Positions 48,252-59,356 of a stretch of 64,000 bases of DNA are shown here, piece after piece (within the stretch, counting starts at the first letter, position 1; every line of letters starts with the position of its first letter). Under the pieces are notes generated by a model. That model did no database searches. It saw nothing but the letters and a program-made list of their open reading frames with translations, and was not told the origin of the DNA. The translations under genes were made by a program, and so were the position numbers. The DNA comes from Kitasatospora cinereorecta (GTDB lineage: Bacteria; Actinomycetota; Actinomycetes; Streptomycetales; Streptomycetaceae): the NCBI RefSeq assembly GCF_024172095.1, contig NZ_JAMZDX010000001.1, forward strand, positions 338,001 to 402,000, written 5' to 3'.

Positions 48252-48376
48252 GGTACTGTCCCGGGTCCAAGGGAAGACGTGTCGCCGTCGCGCCCGTGAA
48301 TGGTGGTGGATGCCGGGCCCGGTTCCCCGTAGTCTTAGCCTTGCCTGCCCTGGCGACGGGGCGGATGAGATGGCAG

Positions 48377-48447
48377 TCCCGGATCGTCTAATGGCAGGAC
48401 AGCTGGTTTTGGTCCAGCTTGTGGGGGTTCGAATCCTCCTCCGGGAG
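48377..48447 (+). tRNA. tRNA-Gln (TTG)
   Basis: Acceptor TCCCGGA/TCCGGGA with the U1-A72 pair typical of tRNA-Gln, anticodon loop TTTTGGT with anticodon TTG (reads CAA), and T arm GGGGGTTCGAATCCTCC. CCA is not encoded. Confidence 0.96.
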
Positions 48448-48525
48448 CCCATCGCACGGTCCGGACGTCCGGCCTCGGTATTCTCTGTGCTCCCCCTCAC
48501 CCTCTCGTTCGAGGAGCCCCTCCGC

Positions 48526-49971
48526 GTGACTGCCAACCAGACCGCTGCCGTGATCGTGCTTGCCGCCGGTGGCGGGACTCGGATGAAGTCGAAGGCCCTG
48601 CCGAAGGTGCTGCACCCGATCTGCGGACGGTCGCTGGTCGGGCACGCCGTGGCGGCGGCCCAGGAGCTGGAGCCCGAGCAGCTGGTCGTGGTGATCGGCC
48701 ACATGCGCGAGCTGGTGCAGGCGCACCTGGCCGAGCACTTCCCGGCCGCCCGCACCGCCGTCCAGGAGGAGCAGAACGGCACCGGCCACGCGGTCCGGAT
48801 CGCGCTGGCGTCGCTCTCCGCCGACGGCGTGGAGCTGGACGGCACCGTGGTGGTCACCACCGGCGACGCGCCGCTGCTGACCGGCGACACGCTGGCCGCG
48901 CTGGTCCGGGCCCACCACGAGCAGGGCAACGGTGTGACCGTGCTGACCGCGGTGGTGCCGGACGCGACCGGGTACGGCCGGATCCTGCGGGACGCCGAGG
49001 GCGCGGTGGCCGCGATCGTCGAGCACAAGGACGCCACCGACGGGCAGCGGGCGATCTCCGAGATCAACTCCGGCGTGTTCGCCTTCGACGCCAAGCTGCT
49101 GGCCCACGGGCTCTCCCAGCTGCGCACCGACAACGTGCAGGGCGAGGAGTACCTCACCGACACCCTGGAGATCCTGCGTACGGCGGGCCACCGGGTGGGC
49201 GCGGTGGTGGCCGACGACCACCGGGACATCGCGGGCATCAACGACCGCGTCCAGCTGGCCCAGGCCCGCCGGATGCTCAACGACCGCCTGCTGGAGCGCG
49301 CCATGCGCGAGGGCGTCACCGTGGTCGACCCGGCGAGCACCTGGATCGACGTCCAGGTGAGCTACGAGCCGGACGCGGTGGTGCTGCCGGGCACCCAGCT
49401 GCAGGGCGCCACCCACCTGGGCGAAGGCTGCCAGGTCGGTCCGAACACCACCCTGACCGACACCACGGTCGGCGCCGGCGCCCAGGTCAGCAACACCACG
49501 GCCGACCGCGCGGAGATCGGCGAGCTGGCCCAGGTCGGCCCGTACGCCTACCTGCGGCCGGGCGCGAAGCTGGCCCGCAAGGCGAAGGCCGGCACCTACG
49601 TGGAGATCAAGAACTCCGAGCTCGGCGAGGGCGCCAAGGTGCCGCACCTGTCGTACATCGGCGACGCGACCATCGGCGAGGGCACCAACATCGGTGCGGC
49701 GTCGGTCACAGTCAACTACGACGGGGTCAACAAGCACCGGACAGTCATCGGGGCCCACTGCCGCACGGGTTCCGACAACATGTTCATCGCACCGGTGACG
49801 GTGGGTGACGGCGCCTACACCGCGGCCGGCTCGGTGATCACCAACGACGTTCCGGCGGGCTCGCTGGGCGTGGCCCGGGCCCAGCAGCGCAACATCAACG
49901 GCTGGGTTGAGCGGAAGCGGCCCGGCAGCAGCTCCGCCGCGGCCGCCGCGGCCGCGGGTGAGGCGCAGTAG
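48526..49971 (+). CDS. glmU: Bifunctional GlcN-1-P acetyltransferase / GlcNAc-1-P uridylyltransferase
   Basis: 481 residues. The N-terminal pyrophosphorylase domain starts with VIVLAAGGGTRMKSKALPKVLHPI and carries NGTGHAVR and GDAPLL; the C-terminal half is a left-handed beta-helix with hexapeptide repeats (from about 255) and the acetyltransferase residues in YVEIKNSELGEGAKVPHLSYIGDA and VNYDGVNKH. It makes UDP-GlcNAc for peptidoglycan. The C-terminal Ser/Ala tail is disordered. GTG 48526 has GAGGAG nine bases upstream. Confidence 0.97.
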   Translation: MTANQTAAVIVLAAGGGTRMKSKALPKVLHPICGRSLVGHAVAAAQELEPEQLVVVIGHMRELVQAHLAEHFPAARTAVQEEQNGTGHAVRIALASLSADGVELDGTVVVTTGDAPLLTGDTLAALVRAHHEQGNGVTVLTAVVPDATGYGRILRDAEGAVAAIVEHKDATDGQRAISEINSGVFAFDAKLLAHGLSQLRTDNVQGEEYLTDTLEILRTAGHRVGAVVADDHRDIAGINDRVQLAQARRMLNDRLLERAMREGVTVVDPASTWIDVQVSYEPDAVVLPGTQLQGATHLGEGCQVGPNTTLTDTTVGAGAQVSNTTADRAEIGELAQVGPYAYLRPGAKLARKAKAGTYVEIKNSELGEGAKVPHLSYIGDATIGEGTNIGAASVTVNYDGVNKHRTVIGAHCRTGSDNMFIAPVTVGDGAYTAAGSVITNDVPAGSLGVARAQQRNINGWVERKRPGSSSAAAAAAAGEAQ

Positions 49972-50179
49972 CCGGGAGGGTCCGGCGAGGATCTTGAGGA
50001 GTGGTCCCCGCGCACCGGGTTCGGCCCGGTGCGCGTAACCTGGTGTACATACGTGCGCCACTGGGCCCCCTGTCCGCGCCTCGGCGTACTCCACAATCCC
50101 CCGCAACCGCCCGCCCGGGTCCCTGCCCGGGCGCGCCGGGGCGGGTCAATCTGCGGCAGCAACGCGAGGAGACGGTGCA

Positions 50180-51160
50180 GTGAGCGGGATCACGACGTCG
50201 GGTGAGAAGAAGCTCAAGCTCTTCTCCGGCCGTGCCCACCCCGAGCTGGCGGAGGCGGTGGCCAGCGAGCTGGGCACCGAACTCGTCCCGACCAAGGCCC
50301 TGGACTTCGCCAACGGCGAGATCTACGTCCGCTTCCTGGACTCCGCCCGCGGTGCGGACTGCTTCGTGATCCAGAGCCACACGGCTCCGATCAACCAGTG
50401 GATCATGGAGCAGCTGATCATGATCGATGCTCTGAAGCGGGCCTCCGCCCGGAGTATCACCGCGATCCTGCCGTTCTACGGCTACGCCCGGCAGGACAAG
50501 AAGCACCTCGGCCGCGAGCCCATCTCGGCCCGTCTGGTCGCCGACCTGCTGCACACCGCCGGTGCCGACCGCCTGATGGCCGTCGACCTGCACACCGCGC
50601 AGATCCAGGGCTTCTTCAGCGGCCCGGTCGACCACCTGTTCGCGCTGCCGATGCTGGCCGACTACGTCGGCGACCGGGTCTCCGACCGGTCCAAGCTGAC
50701 CATCGTCTCGCCGGACGCCGGCCGGGTGAAGGTCGCCGACCAGTGGTGCGACCGCCTGGACGCCCCGCTGGCCGTGATCCACAAGCGCCGCGACCTGACC
50801 CAGGCCAACACCATCCTGTCGGCCCAGGTCGTCGGTGACGTCAAGGACCGGATCTGCGTCCTGGTCGACGACATGATCGACACCGCCGGCACCATCTGCG
50901 CCGCCGCCGACGCGCTGTTCGAGAACGGTGCCGCCGACGTGATCGTGGCCGCCACCCACGGCGTGCTCTCCGGCCCGGCCGCCGACCGGCTGAAGAACTC
51001 CCGGGTCAGCGAGTTCGTCTTCACCAACACGCTGCCCAACCCGGCCGGCCTCCAGCTGGACAAGGTCACCACCCTCTCCATCGCCCCCTCGATCGCCGCC
51101 GCGATCAAGGAGGTCTTCGAGGACGGCTCGGTCACCAGCCTGTTCGAGGGCGTGCACTGA
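50180..51160 (+). CDS. prs: Ribose-phosphate pyrophosphokinase
   Basis: 326 residues. It makes PRPP from ribose-5-phosphate and ATP for nucleotides, His and Trp. Conserved: FANGEIYVRF, PFYGYARQDKKHLGREPISARLVADLL (catalytic flexible loop), and the PRPP-binding CVLVDDMIDTAGTI. The GTG at 50180 has GGAGACGG upstream; the preceding 200 bp contain no ORF. glmU-prs-rplY-pth is the standard actinobacterial order. Confidence 0.97.
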   Translation: MSGITTSGEKKLKLFSGRAHPELAEAVASELGTELVPTKALDFANGEIYVRFLDSARGADCFVIQSHTAPINQWIMEQLIMIDALKRASARSITAILPFYGYARQDKKHLGREPISARLVADLLHTAGADRLMAVDLHTAQIQGFFSGPVDHLFALPMLADYVGDRVSDRSKLTIVSPDAGRVKVADQWCDRLDAPLAVIHKRRDLTQANTILSAQVVGDVKDRICVLVDDMIDTAGTICAAADALFENGAADVIVAATHGVLSGPAADRLKNSRVSEFVFTNTLPNPAGLQLDKVTTLSIAPSIAAAIKEVFEDGSVTSLFEGVH

Positions 51161-51178
51161 CACCCCGCACGAACCCCT

Positions 51179-51211
51179 CGGCCCCCCGGCGCACCGCGCG
51201 CCGGGGGGCCG
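51179..51211 (+). terminator. Terminator of glmU-prs
   Basis: A perfect 14-bp GC stem (CGGCCCCCCGGCGC and complement) with a 5-nt loop, 18 bp after prs. Confidence 0.88.
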
Positions 51212-51213
51212 AT

Positions 51214-51243
51214 TTCACGGTCGGCCGCCCGTGCGGTTAGACT
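51214..51243 (+). promoter_or_regulatory. Probable rplY promoter
   Basis: TTCACG (51214-51219), 18-bp spacer and TAGACT (51238-51243), directly after the prs terminator. It predicts a leader of about 155 nt before rplY. Confidence 0.55.
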
Positions 51244-51252
51244 CGTGAGACT

Positions 51253-51324
51253 GCTCGGCGAGGGATCCCTCCGCGGCTCCGTGATCGACGCGCTGGTTCC
51301 ACGCGCTGGATCAAGCCGCCGAGC
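51253..51324 (+). promoter_or_regulatory. Structured 5' leader of rplY
   Basis: GCTCGGCG (51253-51260) is complementary to CGCCGAGC (51317-51324), closing a 56-nt region that contains the palindrome GAGGGATCCCTC (51260-51271) and two copies of ACGCGCTGG. It could be an autoregulatory leader for ribosomal protein L25. Confidence 0.4.
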
Positions 51325-51404
51325 GTCCCCCCAACGTACTTGAGGGTGTGGCCCGGCGGTTCTGTCGTTCCTGCACCCGTTTTGCTTGCCACGAGGAGTG
51401 CAGG

Positions 51405-52004
51405 ATGTCCGAGATCCGCCTTGCCGCCGAGCCCCGCACCGAGTTCGGCAAGGGTGCCGCCCGTCGCGCCCGCCGCGCCGGCTTCGTCCCCGGTGTCGTC
51501 TACGGCCACGGCCACGCCCCGGTTCACCTGAACCTGCCCGGCCACGACCTGATGATGGCTCTGAAGACCCCGAACGCCCTCCTCGTGCTGCCGATCGACG
51601 GCAAGGACGAGTACGTGCTGCCGAAGGCCGTCCAGCGCGAGGCCATCAAGCGCAACATCGAGCACGTCGACCTGCTCCTGGTCAAGCGCGGCGAGAAGGT
51701 CACCGTCGAGATCCCGGTCCACACCGAGGGCGAGCTGGCCCCCGGCGGCAACCTGGTCGAGCACGTGCTGACCGCCCTGCCGATCGAGGCCGAGGCCACC
51801 CACCTGCCCGAGGGCGTCACCGTCTCCGTCGAGGGCCTGGAGGCCGGCGCCTCCATCACCGCCGGCGAGATCGCCCTCCCGAAGGGCACCACCCTGGCCG
51901 TCGAGGCCGACGCCGTCGTGCTGCAGGTCATCGGCGCCCAGGCCCCCGAGGCCACCGAGGAGGAGGCGGCCGAGGCCGCCGAGACCGAGACCGTCGAGGC
52001 CTGA
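51405..52004 (+). CDS. rplY: 50S ribosomal protein L25/general stress protein Ctc
   Basis: 199 residues, long form (CTC/TL5 type). The N-terminal 5S rRNA-binding domain (about 1-92: [24 protein letters not shown]) is followed by the C-terminal beta domain (about 95-180) and an acidic Glu/Ala tail. It binds 5S rRNA in the large subunit. ATG 51405 has GAGGAG at about nine bases. Confidence 0.96.
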   Translation: MSEIRLAAEPRTEFGKGAARRARRAGFVPGVVYGHGHAPVHLNLPGHDLMMALKTPNALLVLPIDGKDEYVLPKAVQREAIKRNIEHVDLLLVKRGEKVTVEIPVHTEGELAPGGNLVEHVLTALPIEAEATHLPEGVTVSVEGLEAGASITAGEIALPKGTTLAVEADAVVLQVIGAQAPEATEEEAAEAAETETVEA

Positions 52005-52119
52005 GCCTTCACCGTCTGAATCCGCTGCCCCGGTCGCTCCGCTGGAGAGGCCGGGGCAGCGGCGTGTCCGGGATGCTGTGTTGTCAGGAACACGGGGTGA
52101 GCAATGTGAGGAGCGGGAG

Positions 52120-52695
52120 ATGAACGCGTACGACGGCCCCTGGCTGGTGGTCGGCCTGGGCAATCCGGGGGAGGGCTACGCCCGCAACCGGCACAACATC
52201 GGCTTCATGGTGGTCGACCTGCTGGCCGGGCGGATGGGCGCCAAGTTCAAGACCCACAAGAGCCGCGCCCAGGTTGCCGAGGGGCGGCTCGCCGGCAAGC
52301 GGGTGGTGCTGGCCAAGCCGATGTCCTTCATGAACCTCTCCGGCGGGCCCACCACCGCCCTGCGCGACTTCTACAAGGTCCCCAACGAGGGCCTGGTCGC
52401 CGTCCACGACGAGCTGGACATCGACTACTCCGCGCTGCGGCTCAAGTGCGGCGGTGGCGACAACGGCCACAACGGGCTGAAGTCCATCACCAAGTCGCTG
52501 GGGCCGGACTACTTCCGGGTCCGCTGCGGCATCGGCCGCCCGCCGGGCCGGATGGAGGTCGCCGACTTCGTGCTCAAGGACTTCTCCTCCACCGAGCGCA
52601 AGGACCTCGACTGGTTCGTCGACCGGGCCGCCGACGCGGTCGAGGCGCTGGTCTCCGAGGGCCTGGAACGCGCCCAGGGCTCCTACCACTCCTGA
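52120..52695 (+). CDS. pth: Peptidyl-tRNA hydrolase
   Basis: 191 residues. It recycles peptidyl-tRNA dropped from ribosomes. Conserved catalytic segments: [19 protein letters not shown] (Asn and His), [38 protein letters not shown] and GIGRPPG. ATG 52120 has GAGGAGCGGGAG before it. It follows rplY in the usual order. Confidence 0.97.
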   Translation: MNAYDGPWLVVGLGNPGEGYARNRHNIGFMVVDLLAGRMGAKFKTHKSRAQVAEGRLAGKRVVLAKPMSFMNLSGGPTTALRDFYKVPNEGLVAVHDELDIDYSALRLKCGGGDNGHNGLKSITKSLGPDYFRVRCGIGRPPGRMEVADFVLKDFSSTERKDLDWFVDRAADAVEALVSEGLERAQGSYHS

Positions 52696-52820
52696 GCCTT
52701 CGTCAAGAACGCGTACGCGCTTACGCAACGGTCGTACAACGCTTGCCCCGTGGTAACCGAAACCCGGTCGGAACGACCCGATCCATCGGATACGGTCTGA
52801 CCGGAAACGCAGGGGTTGAG

Positions 52821-53096
52821 GTGCCGTCTCTGGGGGTAAGGACCGTGGTTCGGTCGGAACGTGTCGGGCGCGTCGTGGGTGGGGCCGTGCTGTGTGCCGC
52901 GGCTGCCGGCTGGCTGACGCCCGCCGCCGCAGTCGAGCCGAGCGGCTCGCCGGAGCCCGCCGCCGCACAGCTCACCACCCCGCCCGCCTCGGTCAGCGTC
53001 GGCTCCGCCGGCGGGTACGCCGTGGTCGGCGGGCTGGTGGTGGTCGCGGGCGGCGCGGCGACGTGGTTGCGCAAGCGCCGCGCTTCGGCTGATTGA
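52821..53096 (+). CDS. Small secreted, membrane-tethered protein, 91 aa
   Basis: An N-terminal signal (about 18-40: VGRVVGGAVLCAAAAGWLTPAAA), a short Pro/Ser segment, a second hydrophobic helix (about 63-82) and a basic KRR tail. It looks like a miniature wall/membrane anchor protein without a recognised domain or LPXTG. GTG 52821 has AGGGG at about six bases; GGAAC (52770-52774) followed by TACGGT suggests its own promoter. Confidence 0.62.
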   Translation: MPSLGVRTVVRSERVGRVVGGAVLCAAAAGWLTPAAAVEPSGSPEPAAAQLTTPPASVSVGSAGGYAVVGGLVVVAGGAATWLRKRRASAD

Positions 53097-53107
53097 GGCC
53101 AACCCAG

Positions 53108-53182
53108 AGGGGCGCGGGGAACTGCGCGACCAGCCACGCTCTACGTGAGTGCATGGCCGGGCGCGCAGTTCCCCGCGCCCCT
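53108..53182. repeat. Dispersed long palindromic repeat, copy 1
   Basis: Perfect 21-bp arms at 53108-53128 and 53162-53182 (AGGGGCGCGGGGAACTGCGC... and complement) around a 33-nt loop, with imperfect pairing beyond. It lies between the convergent small protein and ppc. The same arm appears again at 62284. Confidence 0.9.
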
Positions 53183-53205
53183 GGTGGTTGGCCCGAACAG
53201 GCAGG

Positions 53206-56004
<2,799 letters not shown>

Positions 56005-56155
56005 GGCTGGCTCCCTGTGGTGGTGGGGTTCGGCAACGGCTCTGCATCACCGTGCGGGGTGATGTGTGCGGACCGCGCTGTCCGGACGCGACCAGCATAG
56101 GTGGCACCGGGTGCCGCGTCCGAGACGTGGCCGGATGGCGGACACCCGTGCTGCG

Positions 56156-56161
56156 TAGGCT
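56156..56161 (+). promoter_or_regulatory. Probable -10 of the sensor kinase gene, leaderless
   Basis: TAGGCT is seven bases before ATG 56169, and there is no Shine-Dalgarno. Confidence 0.4.
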
Positions 56162-56168
56162 GTGCCGC

Positions 56169-57470
56169 ATGAGCAAGACGCAGGGGGACGGCGCGACCCG
56201 GGCACCGTGGTGGTGGGGTCGGCGCCGGAGCGTGGTGCTGGACGTGGCGGTGGCGGCGCTGGCCGGCCTGGAGTGCGCGTTCGGCGCGTACGGGCTGGTG
56301 CAGGACCGGCTGCACCTGGGGGTGGCGACCGGGGTGGTCGCGGTGGTGCTGGGTGCGCTGGCGGGGGCCTCGCTGGTGGTGCGGCGCCGCTGGCCGGCGG
56401 TGCCGGTGCTGGTCGCGCTGGTGTTCGTGCCGGGCCTGTTCGGCGTGGTGCTGCTGGTGGTGTCGCTCTACACGCTGGCCGCCACCTGGGAGTGGCCCTC
56501 GCGCCGCCGCCGGGTGGTGCTGCTCTCCGCGCTGGCGATGGCGGAGACCTTCGGCATGGTGCTGTTCGCGATGACCGCGCCCACCGAGGCGCCGCCCACC
56601 GAGCCGCTCCCGCCGACCTGGGTGTTCGCGCTGATCGCGGCGGTGATGGCGGTCGGCCTGGTGGCCGCCCCGGTGGCCACCGGGCTGTACGTCGGGGCCC
56701 GCCGCCGGCTGGTGGAGTCCCTCAAGGACCGCGCCCACGGCCTGGAGACCGAACTCGACCTGCTCGCCGAGCAGGCCAGGGAGCGGGCCCGGCGGGCCCG
56801 ACTGGAGGAGCGCACCCGGATCGCCCGGGAGATGCACGACGTGGTCGCCCACCGGGTCAGCCTGATGGTGGTGCACGCCGCAGCCCTGGAACGGGTCATC
56901 GCCAAGGACCCGGAGCGGGCCCGGCAGAGCGCCCGGCTGGTCGGCGACGTGGGCCGGCAGGCCCTGGACGAGCTGCGCGAGATCCTCGGCGTGCTGCGGA
57001 TGGCGGACGCCCACGAGGAGGCCGGACCGGGCGGCGCCGCCCAGCCCGAGCCGGTCGACTCGCTGGCGGCGCTGCCCAGGCTGGTGGACCAGTCGCGGGC
57101 GGCCGGGATGGCGGTGACGTTCACGGTCAGCGGCGAGCGCCGCCCGTACGCGCCCGAGGCCGAGCAGACCGCCTTCCGGGTGGTGCAGGAGGGGCTGACC
57201 AACGCGCACAAGCACGCCGGCGGCGCGCCGGTGACGGTGGTGCTGGCGTACGTGCCCAACGGGGTGCGGGTGGTGGTGGTCAACGAGCCGGCCGCGGCGA
57301 AGGAGACCGGGGTCGCGCTGCCCAGCGGCGGCAACGGGCTGGTCGGGATGCGCGAGCGGGTGCTGGCGCTGGGCGGCAGCTTCGCCGCCGGTCCGGCGGA
57401 CAGCGGCGGTTTCCGGGTGGAGGCGGTGCTGCCCTCACGCCTGTCGGTGCAGGCCGACCGGCTGGTCTAG
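56169..57470 (+). CDS. Sensor histidine kinase, HisKA_3 (DesK/NarX-like) type, without adjacent regulator
   Basis: 433 residues. About five or six membrane helices (about 22-165), then a dimerisation helix with the phospho-His in EERTRIAREMHDVVAHRVSLMVVHA (H around 226) and a HATPase domain: AFRVVQEGLTNAHKHA and GGNGLVGMRERV. It senses an unknown signal through the membrane part. A response regulator normally sits directly downstream; here the stop codon lies in the terminal repeat of a MITE-like element and no regulator gene follows. Confidence 0.9.
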   Translation: MSKTQGDGATRAPWWWGRRRSVVLDVAVAALAGLECAFGAYGLVQDRLHLGVATGVVAVVLGALAGASLVVRRRWPAVPVLVALVFVPGLFGVVLLVVSLYTLAATWEWPSRRRRVVLLSALAMAETFGMVLFAMTAPTEAPPTEPLPPTWVFALIAAVMAVGLVAAPVATGLYVGARRRLVESLKDRAHGLETELDLLAEQARERARRARLEERTRIAREMHDVVAHRVSLMVVHAAALERVIAKDPERARQSARLVGDVGRQALDELREILGVLRMADAHEEAGPGGAAQPEPVDSLAALPRLVDQSRAAGMAVTFTVSGERRPYAPEAEQTAFRVVQEGLTNAHKHAGGAPVTVVLAYVPNGVRVVVVNEPAAAKETGVALPSGGNGLVGMRERVLALGGSFAAGPADSGGFRVEAVLPSRLSVQADRLV

Positions 57471-57630
57471 GGCCCGTCTGACAATTCCCGCCGGGCGGGC
57501 GCCGCCGGAGCACGCACCTCGCCGGCTTGTCGTCGGTCGCCGATGCTCCGCATGGACTCCCTCCTCCGCACCGCCGAGCCACGCACTCCAACGCCGCCCG
57601 CTGATCCGACGGGAATTGTCAGACGGGCCC
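57470..57630. mobile_element. MITE-like element with perfect 21-bp terminal inverted repeats
   Basis: 161 bp with terminal repeats at 57470-57490 and 57610-57630 (GGGCCCGTCTGACAATTCC... and its complement). The interior codes for nothing. I see no target-site duplication. Sequences of this type recur in streptomycete genomes and look like IS-derived miniature elements. The kinase stop (TAG) uses its first base and the acyltransferase stop lies inside its right repeat. Confidence 0.72.
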
Positions 57631-58707
57631 CAGGGCCTGCCGGTCCTGGCGCTCGGTCCGGTCCTGGCGCTCGGTCCGGTCGGTGTCCGCTTCCCGTTGG
57701 GGCCGCTGGGGTGCCAGCAGGCGTCCGAGCGGCGGCTGCACCAGCGGGCGGAGCAGCCGGACCACCGGCGGCAGGGCCAGCACCACCGCCAGGGCGAGCG
57801 CGCAGCCCCCGAGCAGCGGCAGCGCCGTCCACCAGTGGTGCAGGGCGCGGGCGTGGTAGATCCCGGACGCCTGGACCAGCTTCAGCGGCAGGCCGTGCAG
57901 CAGGTAGACGTAGAGCGAGGCGGCGCCGAGCGCGGTGAACCGGGTCCGGCCCTCCGGGAGCACGGCCAGGAACGCGGCCCCGGCCACCAGCGAGACCAGG
58001 CCGAGCGCCGCCCGTACTCCCAGCCAGACCGGGAAGGAGACGTGCAGCTGGGCGGCGCTGTCGGTGTACTCCAGCCAGCCCGGCTCCAGCAGCTCGGGCG
58101 CCGCCGCCCACACCCCGGCGGCCACCGTCGCCAGCACCGGCCACCCCCAGCGGCGCACCCGGGGCCGGCGCAGCAGCGCGAAGTGCTCGGGGCGCAGCAC
58201 CAGGCCCAGGACGAAGAACGGCAGGAAGCCGACGGTCCGGCCGAACGCCAGGTCCGGCGGGAAGGCGTCCACCGCGCCGGAGGCCGCGGCCACCAGTACC
58301 GCGACCGGGAGCGGGTGGCGCAGCGCCGTCCACAGCGGCACGGTCAGCCGCCAGACCAGCAGCGACAGCAGGAACCAGGTCAGCCAGCGCGGTTCCAGCA
58401 GCGGGATCGGGGTGATCCGGCGCTCCAGCACCATCCCGACCACGTTGTACAGCAGCTGGAACACCACGTACGGCACGGCCAGCTGGCCGACCAGCCGGGG
58501 GCCGTCGACCAGTGGGCGGCCCGGGCGCGGCTGCGCGAAGTAGCCGCACAGGGTGATGAACAGCGGCATCGAGAAGGCCGCCACCGTGAGCACGGCGGCG
58601 GCGGTGGTGCGGTCGTACGACAGCAGCGGCATCCAGGTGTGGGCGCAGACCACCAGGGCGACCGCGGCGAACTTCGCGTTGTCGAAGAGCGGTTGGCGCT
58701 CGCCCAT
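57619..58707 (-). CDS. Acyltransferase-3 family membrane protein
   Basis: 362 residues with about ten membrane helices. The N-terminal RQPLFDNAKFAAVALVVCAHTW carries the conserved His of acyltransferase-3/OafA proteins, which O-acylate sugars or other envelope molecules; YVYLLHGLPLK is the late His motif. The C-terminal tail repeats DRTERQ and ends with the residues ALGPV encoded inside the MITE repeat, so the natural end has probably been replaced. ATG 58707 begins MGERQPLFDNAKF. Substrate unknown. Confidence 0.85.
   Translation of the reverse strand: MGERQPLFDNAKFAAVALVVCAHTWMPLLSYDRTTAAAVLTVAAFSMPLFITLCGYFAQPRPGRPLVDGPRLVGQLAVPYVVFQLLYNVVGMVLERRITPIPLLEPRWLTWFLLSLLVWRLTVPLWTALRHPLPVAVLVAAASGAVDAFPPDLAFGRTVGFLPFFVLGLVLRPEHFALLRRPRVRRWGWPVLATVAAGVWAAAPELLEPGWLEYTDSAAQLHVSFPVWLGVRAALGLVSLVAGAAFLAVLPEGRTRFTALGAASLYVYLLHGLPLKLVQASGIYHARALHHWWTALPLLGGCALALAVVLALPPVVRLLRPLVQPPLGRLLAPQRPQREADTDRTERQDRTERQDRQALGPV
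57643..57678. repeat. 18-bp tandem repeat x2 in acyltransferase tail
   Basis: Two identical units of GTCCTGGCGCTCGGTCCG encode DRTERQ twice in the C-terminus of the acyltransferase, directly next to the MITE-like element. Confidence 0.8.
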
Positions 58708-58819
58708 CCTGGTCTCCTCAAAAGCTCCACATCTCGGTTGCCACAGTGTGGCGGCAACGGTGTGCGGAGGGGAGGGGATTGGCGAATCCCGGCGGCGCAC
58801 CGGCCGGGACGCGCGCCGG

Positions 58820-59320
58820 TCAGTCGGCGGAACGCAGCAGGTGCGGGGTCAGGCCCAGGACCAGCGTGGAGATCGCCAGGTCGATGGTGGCGCCGAGGAA
58901 CCACTCGCCGGTGTGGTCGAGGCTGAACACCCGGCCTTGCTCGTCGATGGCCAGCAGCGCCTGCCCGTACCGCTCCTCGCCGAGCGGGGCGAGCCGGGTG
59001 CCCAGCGCCCGGCCCAGGTCGGCCAGGGTGCGCGGCTGGTGCAGTCCGCAGACCGGGTCCAGCAGGAACGGGGTGCGGGCCAGGGTGCGGCCGGGGCCAG
59101 GGACGTCGAAGGCGAGGCCGCCGAACTCGGCCCAGGCCTCGACCGCGGCCGGGAAGACCGTGTGCGGGACGTCCAGCGGCTCGCCGTGGGCGGCCAGGAC
59201 GTCCGCCCACTCCTCGGCCTGGCGGATCTCCCAGCGGCCCGGGTGCCAGCCGGCCTGCTTGAGCGCGGCGGCGACGTCGGCGGGGAAGCGCGGCTGGGAG
59301 CGCAGAGTGCTCGCGTTCAG
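58820..59320 (-). CDS. SUKH-3 domain protein (immunity-like)
   Basis: 166 residues, soluble. Translation of the minus strand gives LNASTLRSQPRFPADVAAAL, then GWHPGRW, HTVFPAAVEAWAEFGGL, LHQPRTLADLGRALGTRLAP and a C-terminal GRVFSLDHTGEWFLGATID, the pattern of SUKH-3 immunity proteins. No ATG, GTG or TTG begins the conserved region; CTG 59320 has GGAG seven bases upstream. It is in the same frame as the upstream deaminase gene, 12 codons after its TGA. SUKH proteins neutralise toxin domains, so the deaminase is the likely partner. Confidence 0.75.
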   Translation of the reverse strand: MNASTLRSQPRFPADVAAALKQAGWHPGRWEIRQAEEWADVLAAHGEPLDVPHTVFPAAVEAWAEFGGLAFDVPGPGRTLARTPFLLDPVCGLHQPRTLADLGRALGTRLAPLGEERYGQALLAIDEQGRVFSLDHTGEWFLGATIDLAISTLVLGLTPHLLRSAD

Positions 59321-59356
59321 GGTGTGCTCCGGTGACTCGGGGACAGGACGGCGGCG

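Noticed and set aside
57470..57630. Complete insertion sequence
   Set aside because: 161 bp is too short for a transposase and no coding capacity exists.
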